A stretch of 64,000 nucleotides of DNA from positions 14,086,565 to 14,150,564 of the forward strand of contig OZ023266.1 in the NCBI GenBank assembly GCA_964006375.1, in the 5' to 3' direction. The notes beneath the pieces were generated by a model, which was not told where the DNA came from, made no database searches, and worked only from the letters and a program-made list of their open reading frames with translations. Positions 22,254-35,352 of the stretch are shown here, piece by piece; the first letter of the stretch is position 1, and each line of letters begins with the position of its first letter. This DNA is from Tillus elongatus (Eukaryota > Arthropoda > Insecta > Coleoptera > Cleridae). A program made the position numbers and the translations under genes.

Positions 22254-22996
22254 TGTTACAAAGCACTTCAATAGACGTAGGTGCGGTGTTGCCACATCTC
22301 CAGAATTTCCCCAACATCTGGGAATTTTTGCACAATCTGGCAACACCGCCTCCCCACCCCCTGGGGGTGCCTGGGGTGACCCCCCTCAGGCGAAGTCTCA
22401 ACCCTCTAGGACCAGAAATAACGAAGTTACCAACTTGTGCCCCGTCGGAACGGATAACTGAGGTCTGCACATTCCGAACACCCTGTATATACACCCTGTA
22501 TACGCAGAGAACCCTTACACCCTGTATACGCAGAGAGATCTTATAGTTCGAGAAACATCTCTTGTGTAGCATAGGAGTGGTGACCACATTTGGATCATCC
22601 TGTATACACATCCCCCTGTATACACACGGGACCGATCTGTATTCACAGAACCTTCTAGTAAAAGAAGGTCCTGGAACGTTCTGGAATGGAATGCTCTAGA
22701 AAGGAGGGGAAGGTACGGCGAGTATATAAAAGCGAAAGCAAGCCAGCCCGAGTTAGTTCAGCTCAGTAAGAGAATGTGGTAGTGACTTGAAGAAGCAGTG
22801 TAAAGTGTTAAGAGAGTAGCTACTGTAGTACCAGTGTAGAGACTTGTGTGGAGATTAGTAATTGTAGACAGTAAATTAAGTGTTTTGTGAGAGAAAAATT
22901 CTAGAAATTTTATTGTATCCATATTTAGAGTGTAAATAAAGTTGTTTTGTTAAAATTTAAAGTCTCACTTATCCAGAACCCGGCGAAAACGCAACA
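22254..22996 (+). repeat. 3' LTR of the gypsy element
   Basis: Offset by exactly 6,031 bp from the 5' LTR and identical to it by eye, including TATA (22723-22731), the GAA/TTC array and AATAAA (22935-22940), which here would end the element transcript. Confidence 0.95.

Positions 22997-23000
<4 letters not shown>

Positions 23001-23075
<75 letters not shown>
23001..23075. repeat. (TA)n between the gypsy and mariner-like elements
   Basis: A TA tract, probably the same one as at 16148-16222, split by the gypsy insertion. Confidence 0.95.
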
Positions 23076-23078
<3 letters not shown>

Positions 23079-25097
23079 GCTGTTTCAAAAAACATGCACC
23101 ATCGCTCGTGGGGCAATTCCTTACTAAAAAATAAGAAAAAAAGTTCCTGTGCACATGGGCCCGGAAACGCATAGTTTCCAATATACAGGGAGTTGAATTT
23201 TTTTTTTTTTAATTTTTTATAAACAATTTCAAAACCACTGGATTGATTTTAATGAAACTTGGAACTTGAAAGTGTATTATGAAAGTGCATATTTTCAAGT
23301 GAGAATCTGCTTACAACTGCGTCAGTGGCGTGCGTACGGGGTAACTGTAAAAATTCATTTGGGGAAAAAATATGTGCGCCCCTGTCTTTTTCCAATTTTT
23401 ATACATCAGTTATGAAGCTTATTACATAAGCCACAAAAGCTGCCTCTTGGTATTTTTTCGTTCAGGGTATCCCCTGGGAGATATGATTAATTTTATTATA
23501 AAGGGGCAAAGTACCGATTCGTTGGAGTAATGAAAACAGTAATCGTAAAGTGCCATGAAACTATAATTTTTGACAGTTTTCTAAATTCTACAATTTTGAA
23601 GTGCTTTGTAGGCGTCAAAAGAGTTTTCGTGCTATTCTTTAAATTTTGATACGGTGCAGTATTTTCGTTTTTAGTTATTTGTTGATACTGAGCTGCTCAT
23701 TAATATTATTTCCTCCTCTCAAGATGGTTTTCATTAAGTACACTTCAGCGGATTTGACTGATATGTTGTTAACTTATGGACAAACAAATCAAAATGATAG
23801 ACAAGCTGTGCGAGTTTATCACGAAACTTATCCGCCAAGAAGAATTCCTGACAAAAATATTTTCCCACGTATTGTAAGACATTTGAGAGAAACTGGTTCT
23901 TTAAAACCTTTAAAAGCTGACTCTGGACGCAGAAGATACCACCGAACTGTACGAGTTGACGAGGCAATATTAAATAGAGTTGAACGTGATCCTAGTACAA
24001 GTACGAGAATTATTGCCACCGAACTGGGTAATATTTCGGCATCATCAGTGCACAGAACTCTGAAGGATCAAAGTTTATATCCCTATCATTTTACACGTGT
24101 CCAGGAACTTCTACCTAGAGACTTTCAACCAAGGGTAATGTTTTGTCAGTGGTTCTTAAACAAACTTAGGCACGACCAACATTTTTCTAAACGTGTACTA
24201 TTTACTAATGAGGCGTCATTTACGCGAAAAGGTATCGTAAATTTTCACAATTTACATACATGAGCCGATGAAAACCCACACTCTCTAAGAGTTGCAATCG
24301 GAACCACCGCCACACGCAGTATCAATTTTCCATCAATATTTGGGCTGCTATTATTGAAAATCACATAATTGGTCCTGTTGTTCTACCCAATCGTCTTGAC
24401 CATGAATCATGTTTAAACTTTTTACAAAATGATTTGCCGTTGTTACTACCGCTTTTTATGACAAATGGTACAATATGGTTCCAGCATGATGGTGCGCCCG
24501 CACATTTTGCAGCAGTTGTAAGAACATATTTAGCCAACACATACGGTCACCGATGGATTGGTCGTGGAGGTCCGGTGTCATGGCCACCTCGATCTCCGGA
24601 CCTGAATCCTCTCGATTTTTATTTGTGGGGTCATCTAAAAGAAATAGTGTATAAAACACCAGTAGATACAAGAGAAGAATTGTTGGGAAGAATAGAATAT
24701 GCATTTGACAGCATTAGAGAAGATCAAAATATTTGCAGAAGAGTAAGAAGATCTTTGCGCAGAAGGTTAAATAATTGTAACGACGCTAATGGTGGTCACT
24801 TTCAACATTTTCTTTAGCTTTGTTATTAAAGTCAATTGAGTAATGTACAAAAAACAAGAGTTTGGAAAAATCATGGTGTCTTTACGATTACTTTTTTCAT
24901 TTTTTATTTTTATTTTTTATTTATCATTTTTTATCAATGTTTGTAATATTCATTTCAATGTTTATCACCAATAAGTTTTACGTAGGTTAGTTATTTGCAC
25001 GTTTATTGCTGTAATGTTTACTGTATGTTTTGTTTTTCATACTCTTATGGTTGCAGTAAACATATGTTATTATTATTATTATTATTACGCCGACTAA

Positions 25098-25098
<1 letters not shown>
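23076..25098 (+). mobile_element. mariner-like element 1 and flanking sequence
   Basis: The left boundary is the end of the TA tract at ACAGGCTGTTTCAAA, plausible as a terminal repeat next to a TA target. I could not find its inverted partner before the next TA tract at 25099, so the right end is uncertain or lost. A 650-bp leader precedes the transposase. Confidence 0.55.
23724..24817 (+). pseudogene. Tc1/mariner-type transposase 1, broken
   Basis: The start at 23724 (MVFIKY) is preferred over an upstream in-frame ATG because homology-like sequence begins there. An N-terminal helix-turn-helix region is followed by the catalytic core. The first catalytic Asp, expected before EASF, is Asn (AAT, 24207-24209). 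The second (HDGAPAHF, 24488-24490) and third (SPDLNPLDF, 24599-24601) are present with 36 residues between them, a DD36D spacing. A TGA at 24261-24263 replaces the Trp normal at this place, and a frameshift lies near 24285-24300. The N-terminal and C-terminal pieces are in different frames. It cannot make an active enzyme. Confidence 0.92.
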
Positions 25099-25180
<82 letters not shown>

Positions 25181-25183
25181 ATA
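25099..25183. repeat. (TA)n microsatellite
   Basis: TA tract preceding the far-end module of family T. Possibly the third piece of one tract that also includes 16148-16222 and 23001-23075. Confidence 0.95.
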
Positions 25184-25330
25184 AACTTCTCAACTGACCT
25201 TGGATTTGGGTTCTAGGGGCTTAATTCGCGCTTATTAGAAGAAAATTTCCAAAAGTCTCACCATCGATACCTCTGTATTAGTGAATTTTGTTAATGAAAA
25301 TTCACCAATTAATAGTAAAAACTAGAGAAT
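25184..25330 (-). repeat. family T far-end module, right part of a disrupted copy
   Basis: GGGTTCTAGGGGCTTAATTCG and the hairpin TTAGTGAATTTTG/AAAATTCACCAA match the module next to the TA tract in other copies. Together with 15861-16147 it would make one family T element. Confidence 0.65.
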
Positions 25331-26734
25331 CTAATTGACTGAAGTCACAAGGGCTTGATTTTTTAAAAGTGTTCTCCCAAATAAATCTTTATTTTTTAAA
25401 TGCATCGATTCGAACAAAAACATCACTGTTATAGTGAATAATGAGGGTCAGAAGGGCCGGTAAGAAATATAGGTGTTTATATAATGTACTTTCACGTTGA
25501 ATGTGTCAGATTGTTGGGATGGAGAATTGGAGCGAGCAGCATCAGAGTGTGAGAATTAAAGCAGGGCGCTCAGAGCTCAGCTATAGTAGCAGATAAAGGT
25601 TTTTTCTTGCTGATCTGTGACATTTGCTTAGTCGCAAATCTTTCACAGTCAGCGTGCAAGACAGCAGGGTGAGTGATTTACGTCCAGAAGGGACAACTTG
25701 TATCCCGTTCGCAGTTGTCGGAACACGCTGCCACCGCTAGAGCTACTGCCACTGCTGGCTGGATAATGCCAGGCAAATGCCAGTGGTGGCTTGTTATGTA
25801 TTTTAAAAGGGGTGGGAAGATTTAAAGGGATTTCTTTAATAAGGTACTTCGCAAAGAAGAGGAGAAAGACATGTAGGAAAATACTCTTTCTGATTTTGTT
25901 GTATCATGCCTGAGAAATTGCCAACAGATTATTTAAAAGAGGTGATTATTTTATAAGAATTTTATAACAAGTAATCTAAATATCGAAGTTTCACGTGTCT
26001 AAGTGTCAGGGGCGGCTCCTCAGTAAGTGCACCACTGCGCGCGCACTGCCGCCTGTCGTGGAAAAAATATTTTTGCTATGCTATATTTTAATAAATTTTT
26101 ATCTACTTTTTACCTCCTGCATTCAACAAACAAAATTAATATATCGAGGATCGCAGAGAGTCGGCAGCCATTACTACAGAATCAGAATAAGTATAGTTTT
26201 AATCGTTGCAGACGTTATATACATCTATATCCATATAAAGCAGGCGGGCGGCGGTGTGTATTTTTCGGCGCTCTCAGACAATGCGATACTTCAGTGCGAA
26301 ATGATCGCCGAATCTTGATGATCTTCGTCGAAAACGACCGAATAAGCAATCTGTTGTGCGCTATAAAATTACACACTTCCAGTTTGTAGTGGACTTTTGG
26401 CACAGTGTGTGTACCTACTACCTAGTAATTTTCGTCTTTGCGTCGGACTGATTTTTAATTAGATCATTTCATTGTTCTTTACATGTTCTAACAAGACAAT
26501 TATTATTATTATGATGGTTACTACTTCGGGTTGCTTAATAAGTGGACAAAATAATTGTGATACTGTGATTATTTCAGTGGATATTTTAATTTTAAAGGTT
26601 AACTTTTTAAGGGACTTTTTAATTACTATAACGTATAACTAACTAGAGGAAAACTTGGTAAGTAGTTAATAATTATTAAGTTTAGTAAGTAGGTTTCCTT
26701 ATAATACATTTTCGGGGAAAAATAGGCGACTTCT
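25331..26734. other. about 1.4 kb without recognised gene
   Basis: Locally GC-richer parts lie at 25,480-25,800 and 26,000-26,330. CAGCAGGGTGAGTG (about 25663) resembles a splice donor, but no open frame supports an exon. The 107- and 120-codon frames at 26.0-26.4 kb overlap each other in different frames and show no domain. Confidence 0.35.
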
Positions 26735-26870
26735 TCATTTTCAGTGAATTTTTATTTTAAAAAAATTACTAATAAAGATATATCGAAGGAGAGACTGCAA
26801 AAAAATTTTCAAATGAGCGCGAAGTAGGACCCCTAGAACACATATCCGGGGTCAGTTTCAATTTCTATAT

Positions 26871-26948
<78 letters not shown>

Positions 26949-27417
26949 AACCGATAACTCAAAAAATAAGCAACTGATTTCGATGAAACTCTTCAAGTTC
27001 CTTTCTTTTATTAATGGCTTGGATGAGTTCGTTAGTCAGGAAAATCGGATAACGTTTTCCGGGAAAATATTGGGTTGTGTTTCAAAAAAAAATCTTTTTC
27101 TCCGAAAATTACAAAGGTATTCTGATGAAATTTGGTGGATATGTTGCCTTGTGAAGGGCCTTAATACACACTAAAATTTAACTTTCTACATTTTTAGAAA
27201 ATTGAGTTATTCAAATTTTGAGTTTCCTTTTGAAAAAATTTTTTCTCCGAAAATTACAAAGTTATTTTGATGAAATTTGGTGAATATGTTGCCCTGGGTA
27301 AGACCCTACTATACACCAAAATTAAACTATCTCAGTTCGTAAAAACTTGAGTTATTTAAATTTGAAGCATTTAATAAAATTTTACTATCATAACGCACTT
27401 GCTGCGTCCCGAACTTT
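26735..27417 (+). repeat. family T repeat, copy with tandem sub-units
   Basis: Hairpin arm and module (CATATCCGGGGTCAGTTTC) at the left, TA tract at 26875-26946, then two or more sub-units containing TTTTCTCCGAAAATTACAAAG (27095 and 27240). It ends with the inverted motif CATAACGCACTTGCTGCGTC at 27392-27411. The same sub-unit order occurs at 61.0-61.6 kb. Confidence 0.8.
26875..26946. repeat. (TA)n inside family T
   Basis: A pure TA tract of about 72 bp at the conserved internal position. Confidence 0.97.
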
Positions 27418-28099
27418 TTTTTCTTGCGCACTCCCAATGCATTAAGGCACAAGCCGCTACTGTTAAGTGTAGACAGTAAACATAAATCAGTGTTGAACAA
27501 TTGAGGAGGTCCATTCCAAAACTCGCCTTGTCCACCTTGACAAAATATGCAGGAAACACGAAAAACGTTTGACATTATTATTTCTAGGAATTTGAAGGGT
27601 TTGTCGCGTTTTAGCAATTGACTGGGATTATGGGTTACATATCCAGTGATTATTTAAATAATAATATGTTTAATAAGCTTGAAAAATGAATGTTCAATTT
27701 GAGCATAGCGAATTTTGGCATGACACTTTGGTATTGGCAAGTTTTGGAACGACTTAATGGAATGAAACGGAATTTTTGGAGAGCTAATGAAAAGTAGATT
27801 TTGCAATCTTATTTTTTTTTATTCCAGTAAATTACAAAATCCTCGCTACAAAGGAAACACAAAGTACATAAGATACACTCACAAAATTGCTGGAAATATT
27901 TCAAAAATCTGACATTTTTTGAAAAGTCGACTATACTCCGTTTCTTCTTTTCGTATCGCACAAAACTTTTCAGCGGTTTCTGCCCTAACTTGTGTGTCCA
28001 TCCGAGTAGCTCTTTCTGTGTCCAGGAAGGTTTTGAAGAAGCAGGCTCTATAAGAACTCCATTAACACAGTTGCTCTATGCTCAAGTAACGACATCCCA
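27418..28099. other. unassigned DNA
   Basis: No recognised gene. A minus-strand 96-codon frame (27327-27617) partly overlaps family T and lacks a domain. Confidence 0.35.
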
Positions 28100-28800
28100 T
28101 CAAAGTACAGTAGCAGGTTGTACGACCGTTTTAGGTGGGTACGAACGATTAACTATAAAATAGAGGCACTTGAGTGGCTTTCGTTGAACTGTCTCCACAC
28201 TGGATATATAACGGCTATAATATGGGTTCCACACCAGACAGTACTCAAGCCTCGACCTAACGTAGGCATAGTGAAGTGTTCTCAAAGCTTGCAAATTGAC
28301 AAAGTAACTGCAATTGCTAATAAAAAATCCGAGCATGCCTACAGTGGATATAAGTGTTTGCGAAACGTGGTAACTAAACAAAAGCTGGGATTTTTTCTTG
28401 GAAAACTTACGACCTCACAGTTAGAGATGCTTATTCTAAGCTGTTTGCGATCAGACCATGAACACACCCTGTCAATGTCAGACTGACGGGACTGAACAAA
28501 ACCAATCTTTGAATACAATTTAATGTCATACGCAAAGAGAAGCCGATCACGTCGAAGAGCAGGAGCAGGTCTTTAATAAATATAAGAAAGAAAAGAGGCC
28601 CCAGATTTGACCCCTGATGTACACTTGAGGTACTTTTCAGAACGATGTCCTCTATACACAAGATGCTGCCTTCTGCTCGAAAGATATGACATAAAAACCG
28701 AAGCAGTGGAGAGGACAAAATGATATCATGGCTGATTAAAAGCCCCCTAGGAGTCGATAAATCACGTCCATCTGACCCTTTTTATCAAAAACATTCGAAA
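28100..28800 (-). pseudogene. LINE reverse transcriptase, C-terminal half, decayed
   Basis: On the minus strand the readings contain QGSNLGPLFFLIF (28.55-28.65 kb), the block before the catalytic Asp pair of LINE RTs. The active-site region is altered to AYDIKLY-like sequence, and the C-terminal block with RSRLEYC and VQRKPLK (28.1-28.38 kb) is typical of jockey/CR1-like LINEs. The pieces are in different frames with stops. An endonuclease domain was not seen. Confidence 0.8.
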
Positions 28801-29774
28801 TGTATTACGCAATATCTAGAAGGTAAATACAAGTCGAGCGCCTTGGTATCATAAGCGTTACAAATACTTTTCTAATAATTTTTATTTTTATGATTTGACC
28901 AGCAAATCTAATTTGGTTGAATCAAACACTTACCTAACATCCGCCACTGACTGCAACCAACTCGGACTGTGATAGTAAACATCTTCTCTTGAATTTGCCA
29001 ACGGCCAGAACGCTCATATTAAATCTAACCTACCTGCAAAAACCGTACGCCGATTCTGGGCCCTATCTCATCTTAACACGGGATAAAAACCACGACCACG
29101 TACACAGATATACACACGTTTTGCATGTATTTCCGTAATGCCCGCAGTAAAATCAGGTTAACGACTTTATCCGGGTATTGTGTGTGATTTAATCCGGCAT
29201 ACATGACCACTGTTTTGTCAGTTTCCTTCACTCAAATCAAAATTACATACGTAGAGAATACAGGTATCGACCGACTCCGGTTTGCCAGGATATCACTGTA
29301 TAATATGTATGGATTCAGAGTTAATTGGTTTGAAATACATTTTGTAAATATTTTTGCAATGCGGTAAGTATAAGATATTGTCATTGGTCAGCTAACGTCT
29401 CTTCATATCAGCAAATTTTTAGGTAAATGTCTAGTGCCTTGACATATAAGCGCTTTTGATGAAAGTTTCCATAACCACGCAGTTTTGTGCGTGGATGACG
29501 AAAATGACAAAGAAAATAAGGACACATGTGTATTTTCCGATATATCATCATTTTCCGACGAAAATTTCCATCATTTCTATAATGATGTTTTGTGAATTTT
29601 GACATCATATTCATCGCTCTTTATCACTCTAAAAAACTCACAGTATATATCACCCCATTGTCACGTATCTGTTTGATATTTTCCATTTTTCTACATAATT
29701 TCCTCCAAAATGTAGAGAAGTCAAATGACAATGCACAAATGTCAAACTTAAGCAGCACGAATTTGCACGAGCGT
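28801..29774. other. unassigned DNA
   Basis: No recognised gene or repeat. Moderate composition with short frames only. Confidence 0.4.
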
Positions 29775-30103
29775 CTCGCGACAGTAATTAACATGGCTTT
29801 GACTCATGAGTTTTAGCCGTGTCAACGAAATAAAAGACCTCCCTGAGGTGCTGTTTACAAATAATTCCGTCAACTGACCTTCCTGACTTGTCTAATTAGA
29901 ACGAAAAGAAGAAGAAACCAACCATGCGACTTATCAAGGTCATGTGAGCATAATGCATACTTTTCCTCCTCCTTTTTCCTTCTCCTCCCCTCTAGTTAGT
30001 CACATAAAAAGATTGTGTGTAAACAGCACCTCAGCGAGGCCTTTTATTTCGTTAAAACAGCAAAAAAAACATGCGTTGTAGCCATGTTTATTACTGTCGC
30101 GAG
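29775..30103. mobile_element. MITE-like element with about 85-bp inverted repeats
   Basis: CTCGCGACAGTAAT at 29775 reverses to ATTACTGTCGCGAG ending at 30103. The arms continue through AACGAAATAAAAG and CTGAGGTGCTGTTTACA, imperfectly but clearly. The element is about 329 bp with no open frame. Confidence 0.8.
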
Positions 30104-30258
30104 CCACTTGGCATCTCTGGGCATTGGCGTAATTCTCTGATTTTTATTCATTTTAGTTTTCCAGACAACGTCAACCTCACGTTGGCCCGCCCGGGAATCG
30201 AACCCGGGACCTCTCACTTTTCAGGCCGATACCTAGCAACCTGCGCCATGAGGGCGTC
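30104..30258 (-). repeat. tRNA-derived SINE, family 2, copy A
   Basis: On the minus strand it begins GACGCCCTCATGGCGCAGG, with B box GGTTCGATTCC (plus 30194-30204), then GTCTGGAAAA and AGAGATGCCAAG at the 3' end. It shares head and body with 61347-61534. The head would not make a functional tRNA because the acceptor stem does not pair. Confidence 0.8.
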
Positions 30259-30689
30259 TAAAACCGTACATAGACAACGTACAAGAACACCACAATAAGA
30301 TCATAAATACTATGCGTGGGAATATATCTTCTACAGCAGAAAAAATAGCCAATTTAATATTACATCAAATAGCTGCACCTACTCTTAATAAATAAATAAT
30401 TGTTTTGTTGTGTTGCGAATTGTTTTAGATATTTTATTTTTTTATCAAAAAATACACACCGAGAGACACAAAAGATGTTCAATACCAAATCATGTTTTCT
30501 ATGTTTTGACACATTTTAAGCGAATCAAAATTTTTGATATTACTCTCGCGGATGCCATTTTTTCCCTTAGGGCTAGTTCATGTCTTTGCCCCCTAGATAG
30601 CACAGCAGATTTGGCTTATTATGTGTGCCCTTTGTCTTTTCTACTCCATCCATTCCCGAATCACTGTGCCTTGAACTAGTCTGCACGGC
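30259..30689. other. unassigned AT-rich DNA
   Basis: No recognised gene. An 89-codon frame at 30410-30679 lacks motifs. Confidence 0.4.
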
Positions 30690-31285
30690 AATTGGTAGAG
30701 TTTTATATTGCTCTGTCTCTGGTCTAGGCTGTCCGTAGATCAGTTTATTTTGCGATCCAGAGCTTTACGCTCTCACAAGATGTGCTGGGCTGATTCCTCC
30801 CCCTCGCCGCAGACTCTGCATGCCAGGTCTACCTCTAACCGCCCCATTTTATACAGATGTTTCTTGACAGCCATGTGTCCCGTCAAGAGTCCTGTTATGT
30901 TCTTGAGCCGTCCTCTGCTAAGATTTAGCAGCTCCACAGCTCTCTTTAAAGTGGGTTCCTCAATTACTGACTTCCCACGTCTGAGCCCTGGACAGTCTGC
31001 CCAGTACACCTTATGTTCCTTTTTGGCCCAGGACTTAATGGATCCCGTGGAAGTGCTCTTCGTCACGCCCTGCTGACCCCTCTCTTCGCGAGACGGTCAG
31101 CTTTTTCATTGCCTTTGACCCCTGAGTGACCCGGCACCCAGATAAGGGTGACCTCATTCTGCATAGCCAGGTCGCTCGTCTCGTCTCGGTACTCACTCAC
31201 CAGCCAGGAATTTATTCGTGGGCTACTTAGTGCGTCAAGGGCTGCCTGGCTGTCTGTGGTTCTGAGGATCCGCTTGTTGGTGTAG
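30690..31285 (-). pseudogene. LINE 3' end with RNase H domain, truncated
   Basis: Minus-strand reading gives an RNase H domain (TTDSQAALDAL; VPGHSGVKGNEKADRLAKRG, with Asp, His and Asp positions present) followed by a stop near 31072. Beyond it is a LINE C-terminal region with GLLTGH, CRVCGEGEES and QHIL, a CCHC-like block. RNase H after RT is a feature of I-group and related LINEs. The 5' part (endonuclease and RT) is missing. Confidence 0.8.
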
Positions 31286-31289
31286 TTAA

Positions 31290-31660
31290 TGAACCCCTAA
31301 TTTAATCTCAGCACACAATACCAGATGTTTGATGAAACTGAAAGTTTTCTAATTAACAAACCCTGGAACGTTATATTACCCGCGTTTTAACGAAAAAATG
31401 TAAATTTTCACCAAATCATCCCCATTCATCCCATACACCCTAGAGCGATTTTTTCCAAAAACAGTCCGAACCGTTCATTTGCCGGGTGCTAACTGTATAC
31501 CAAATTTGAAGACGATATCTCAATTCGTTCTAAAGTTATCGTGGCTAAAAACAGACCGACACACAGACCAACAAACCGACAGACAAAAAATTGCGTTCCC
31601 AAATCCTGTTTTATATATGTTTTGACACTTTTTACGACATTTAACCGAAAATTTATTTTT
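31290..31660 (+). repeat. interspersed repeat family B, copy 2
   Basis: CCAAATTTGAAGACGATATC, ATTCGTTCTAAAGTTATCG and ACAGACCGAC-like words match 12046-12330. It begins with the boundary block ACCCCTAATTTAATCTCAGC, which in copy 1 follows the body. Confidence 0.65.
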
Positions 31661-31868
31661 TGAAACACGTATTGACGATGTGAAAGTAAAATAAGCTCGG
31701 TTTCTTTTGGGTACCCCCTCGTATGTACAAATAAATTCATTTTTTCCTCCTGTATGACGATGTCGTAAAAGGGAGAAACCCCTTACAGAGAGGACAACCG
31801 GCATTTGTTGGGCCCAAGAAGAAGCCTGTATATCTGTATTTAGTACCATAAAGTTTCCAGGCTAATTA
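31661..31868. other. unassigned DNA before mariner-like element 3
   Basis: No recognised gene or repeat. Confidence 0.4.
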
Positions 31869-31870
31869 TA

Positions 31871-32336
31871 CAGTCTGTCCCAAACTGAATGGGAATGTAT
31901 TGCTATCTTCATTATTGTTAGATATAGGGAGATAGTTAAATTAGCAATGGTTGTAGAATTTTATGCTCGTTCCAAATATAACTTGTACTTTGCCCTGCCT
32001 CTTTTCGTTTTCGAGTTATCTTGAAAAAACAAAATTTGTCGATTTCTTTTTTCTTCAATATCTAAGTAGGCGTTGATCTGACATGTCTAAGACTTGCACA
32101 TTATCAGGACACTTTTTACAGAGTAATATTTTTGTGCTCTTCTCAACTTTGGATTGTCATATGTTTTTGAGCTACAGGTATCAATATTTGTTTTTATTAT
32201 GGCAGCCATATCGGATTTTCTGCTCATGTGATAGTATAGCCTGTAAAAAGAGCTTTCCAATGATGTACAACATGTTTGAGAAATCTTGTAATTGCACTGG
32301 CAATTTTGAGAAAAACCGTTTTGAGGATAGTAGGCT
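31871..32336 (+). repeat. left terminal inverted repeat of mariner-like element 3
   Basis: Starts CAGTCTGTCCCAAACTG and ends in GAGGATAGTAGGCT, the reverse complement of the start of the right repeat. Confidence 0.85.
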
Positions 32337-32879
32337 ACCAAATCCAATACCAGAAAACAAATCACAAAAAAGTGTTCAAAAATCAGTAGACCATGGAGTC
32401 TAACAATAGACTTCTACTTTTAACATAATTTTCCGTAATGATTTGCGATAAAAAAATAGGAACTTTGAGCACACTATTGAATCGGCCCATTATTACAAAT
32501 GATATCTTACATTACAACATTATCCTAAAAATTGTTATAATTTCATTAAATAGGTAAACCTAGTAAATAACTAAATTTACTAACAGAACTCAATAAAAAG
32601 CCGATTAATGATTTACAAAGACGCCTTTGAAAATTGTTTGATTTTTAAACGTAAGTCAACTGAAAAACAACAGAGGAAAGGTTGCTATGGATATAACACT
32701 ATCGCGACAATTAAGAATACTGTCATTCTTAATTATCTAAACAGTTTTAGGTGTATTTAAGACGTTGCTTAAATTTTGTACTAAATAGTTTGTTTTCAGT
32801 TTATTTTAAATATTATTCAACAATATGTTTAGTAATGAAGAAAAAAAAAACCCTCCGCAATCTGTTTAGTTTTATGGTG

Positions 32880-33213
32880 AACAAATTGACGTTACAAAAA
32901 GTACGGTACTGTATTAAAACAAAGTCATTACCATCCATACAAACCTACAATCCTACAAGGCTTAAATGTTGACGATTACCCTAAGCGACTTCAGTTCTGC
33001 AGATGGTATCAAGGACAATGTCAGCAAGATGAAAATTTTCATTCGAAAATAATATGGACTGATGAATCCAGATTTACAAATTGTGGTGTGTATAATCGCC
33101 ATAATAGGCATTCTTGGGCAAATGAAAATCCCCATCTAAGGGAAGAAAGACGATTGCAAGACAGATTTGGTATTAATGTTTGGTGCGGCTTATTAGGTAA
33201 AAAACTGGTATGT
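32880..33213 (+). pseudogene. mariner-type transposase 3, central part (before the insertion)
   Basis: After a decayed N-terminal piece ending near 32972, a second frame (from about 32955) contains NVDDYPKRLQFCRWY, the first catalytic Asp in WTDESRF (33061-33063), SWANENPH and INVWCGLLG. It stops where family T begins. A relative of transposases 1 and 2, but clearly diverged from them. Confidence 0.85.
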
Positions 33214-34754
<1,541 letters not shown>

Positions 34755-34757
<3 letters not shown>

Positions 34758-34886
34758 AACTTCATTAATGGTCCGTTATTTTTTGCAGATAATTTAACTG
34801 GGGAAAGGTATCTTAATCTATTGAGAAATGATATCTTACCAACAATTAGAAGAGTTCATGATAATTTAGACGAGATTTGGTTTCAT
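34755..34886 (+). pseudogene. mariner-type transposase 3, part after the insertion
   Basis: NFINGPLFFADNLTGERYL and ILPTIRRV lead to DEIWFH, exactly where the second catalytic Asp block should follow. The right inverted repeat begins instead, so the second and third catalytic blocks are deleted. Confidence 0.8.
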
Positions 34887-35350
34887 AGCCTACTATCCTC
34901 AAAACGGTTTTTCTCTAAATTGTCGGTGCAATTACAAGATTTCTCAAGCATGTTTGTACATCATTGGAAAGCTCTTTTCACAGGCTATCACATGAGCAAA
35001 AAAAACCAATATGGCTGCCATAATAGAAACAAACGTTGATACCTGTAGCTCAAAAACAAATGACAATCCAAAGTTGAGAATAGCAAAAAAAGATTACTCT
35101 GTAAAAAGTGTCCTGATAATGTGCAAGTCTTAGACATGTCAGATCAACGCCTACTTAGATATGGAAGAAAAAAGAAATCGACAATTTTTTTTTTCAAAAT
35201 AACTCGAGAACGAAAATAGGCAGGGGAAAATGCAAGTCATATTTGGAACGAGCATGAAATTCTACAAAACATTGCTAATGTAACCGTCTCCCTATCTCTA
35301 ATAATAACGGAGATAGCAATACATTGCCATCCAGTTTGGAACACACCTCG
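34887..35350 (-). repeat. right terminal inverted repeat of mariner-like element 3
   Basis: Begins AGCCTACTATCCTC and ends CCAGTTTGGAACACACCTCG. Pairs with 31871-32336. Confidence 0.85.
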
Positions 35351-35352
35351 TA

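Larger units (their letters stand above)
16223..22996 (+). mobile_element. complete Ty3/gypsy LTR retrotransposon
   Basis: The 6,774-bp element has two 743-bp LTRs, primer binding site, gag, frameshifted pol, polypurine tract and no env. It is inserted in a (TA)n tract. After the 3' LTR the four bases ATTT match those after the 5' LTR, so the LTR could also be counted as 747 bp. Confidence 0.96.

Noticed and set aside
25660..25680. Exon end with splice donor CAGGGTGAGTG-like
   Set aside because: A short donor match alone is expected by chance, and no coding frame leads to it.
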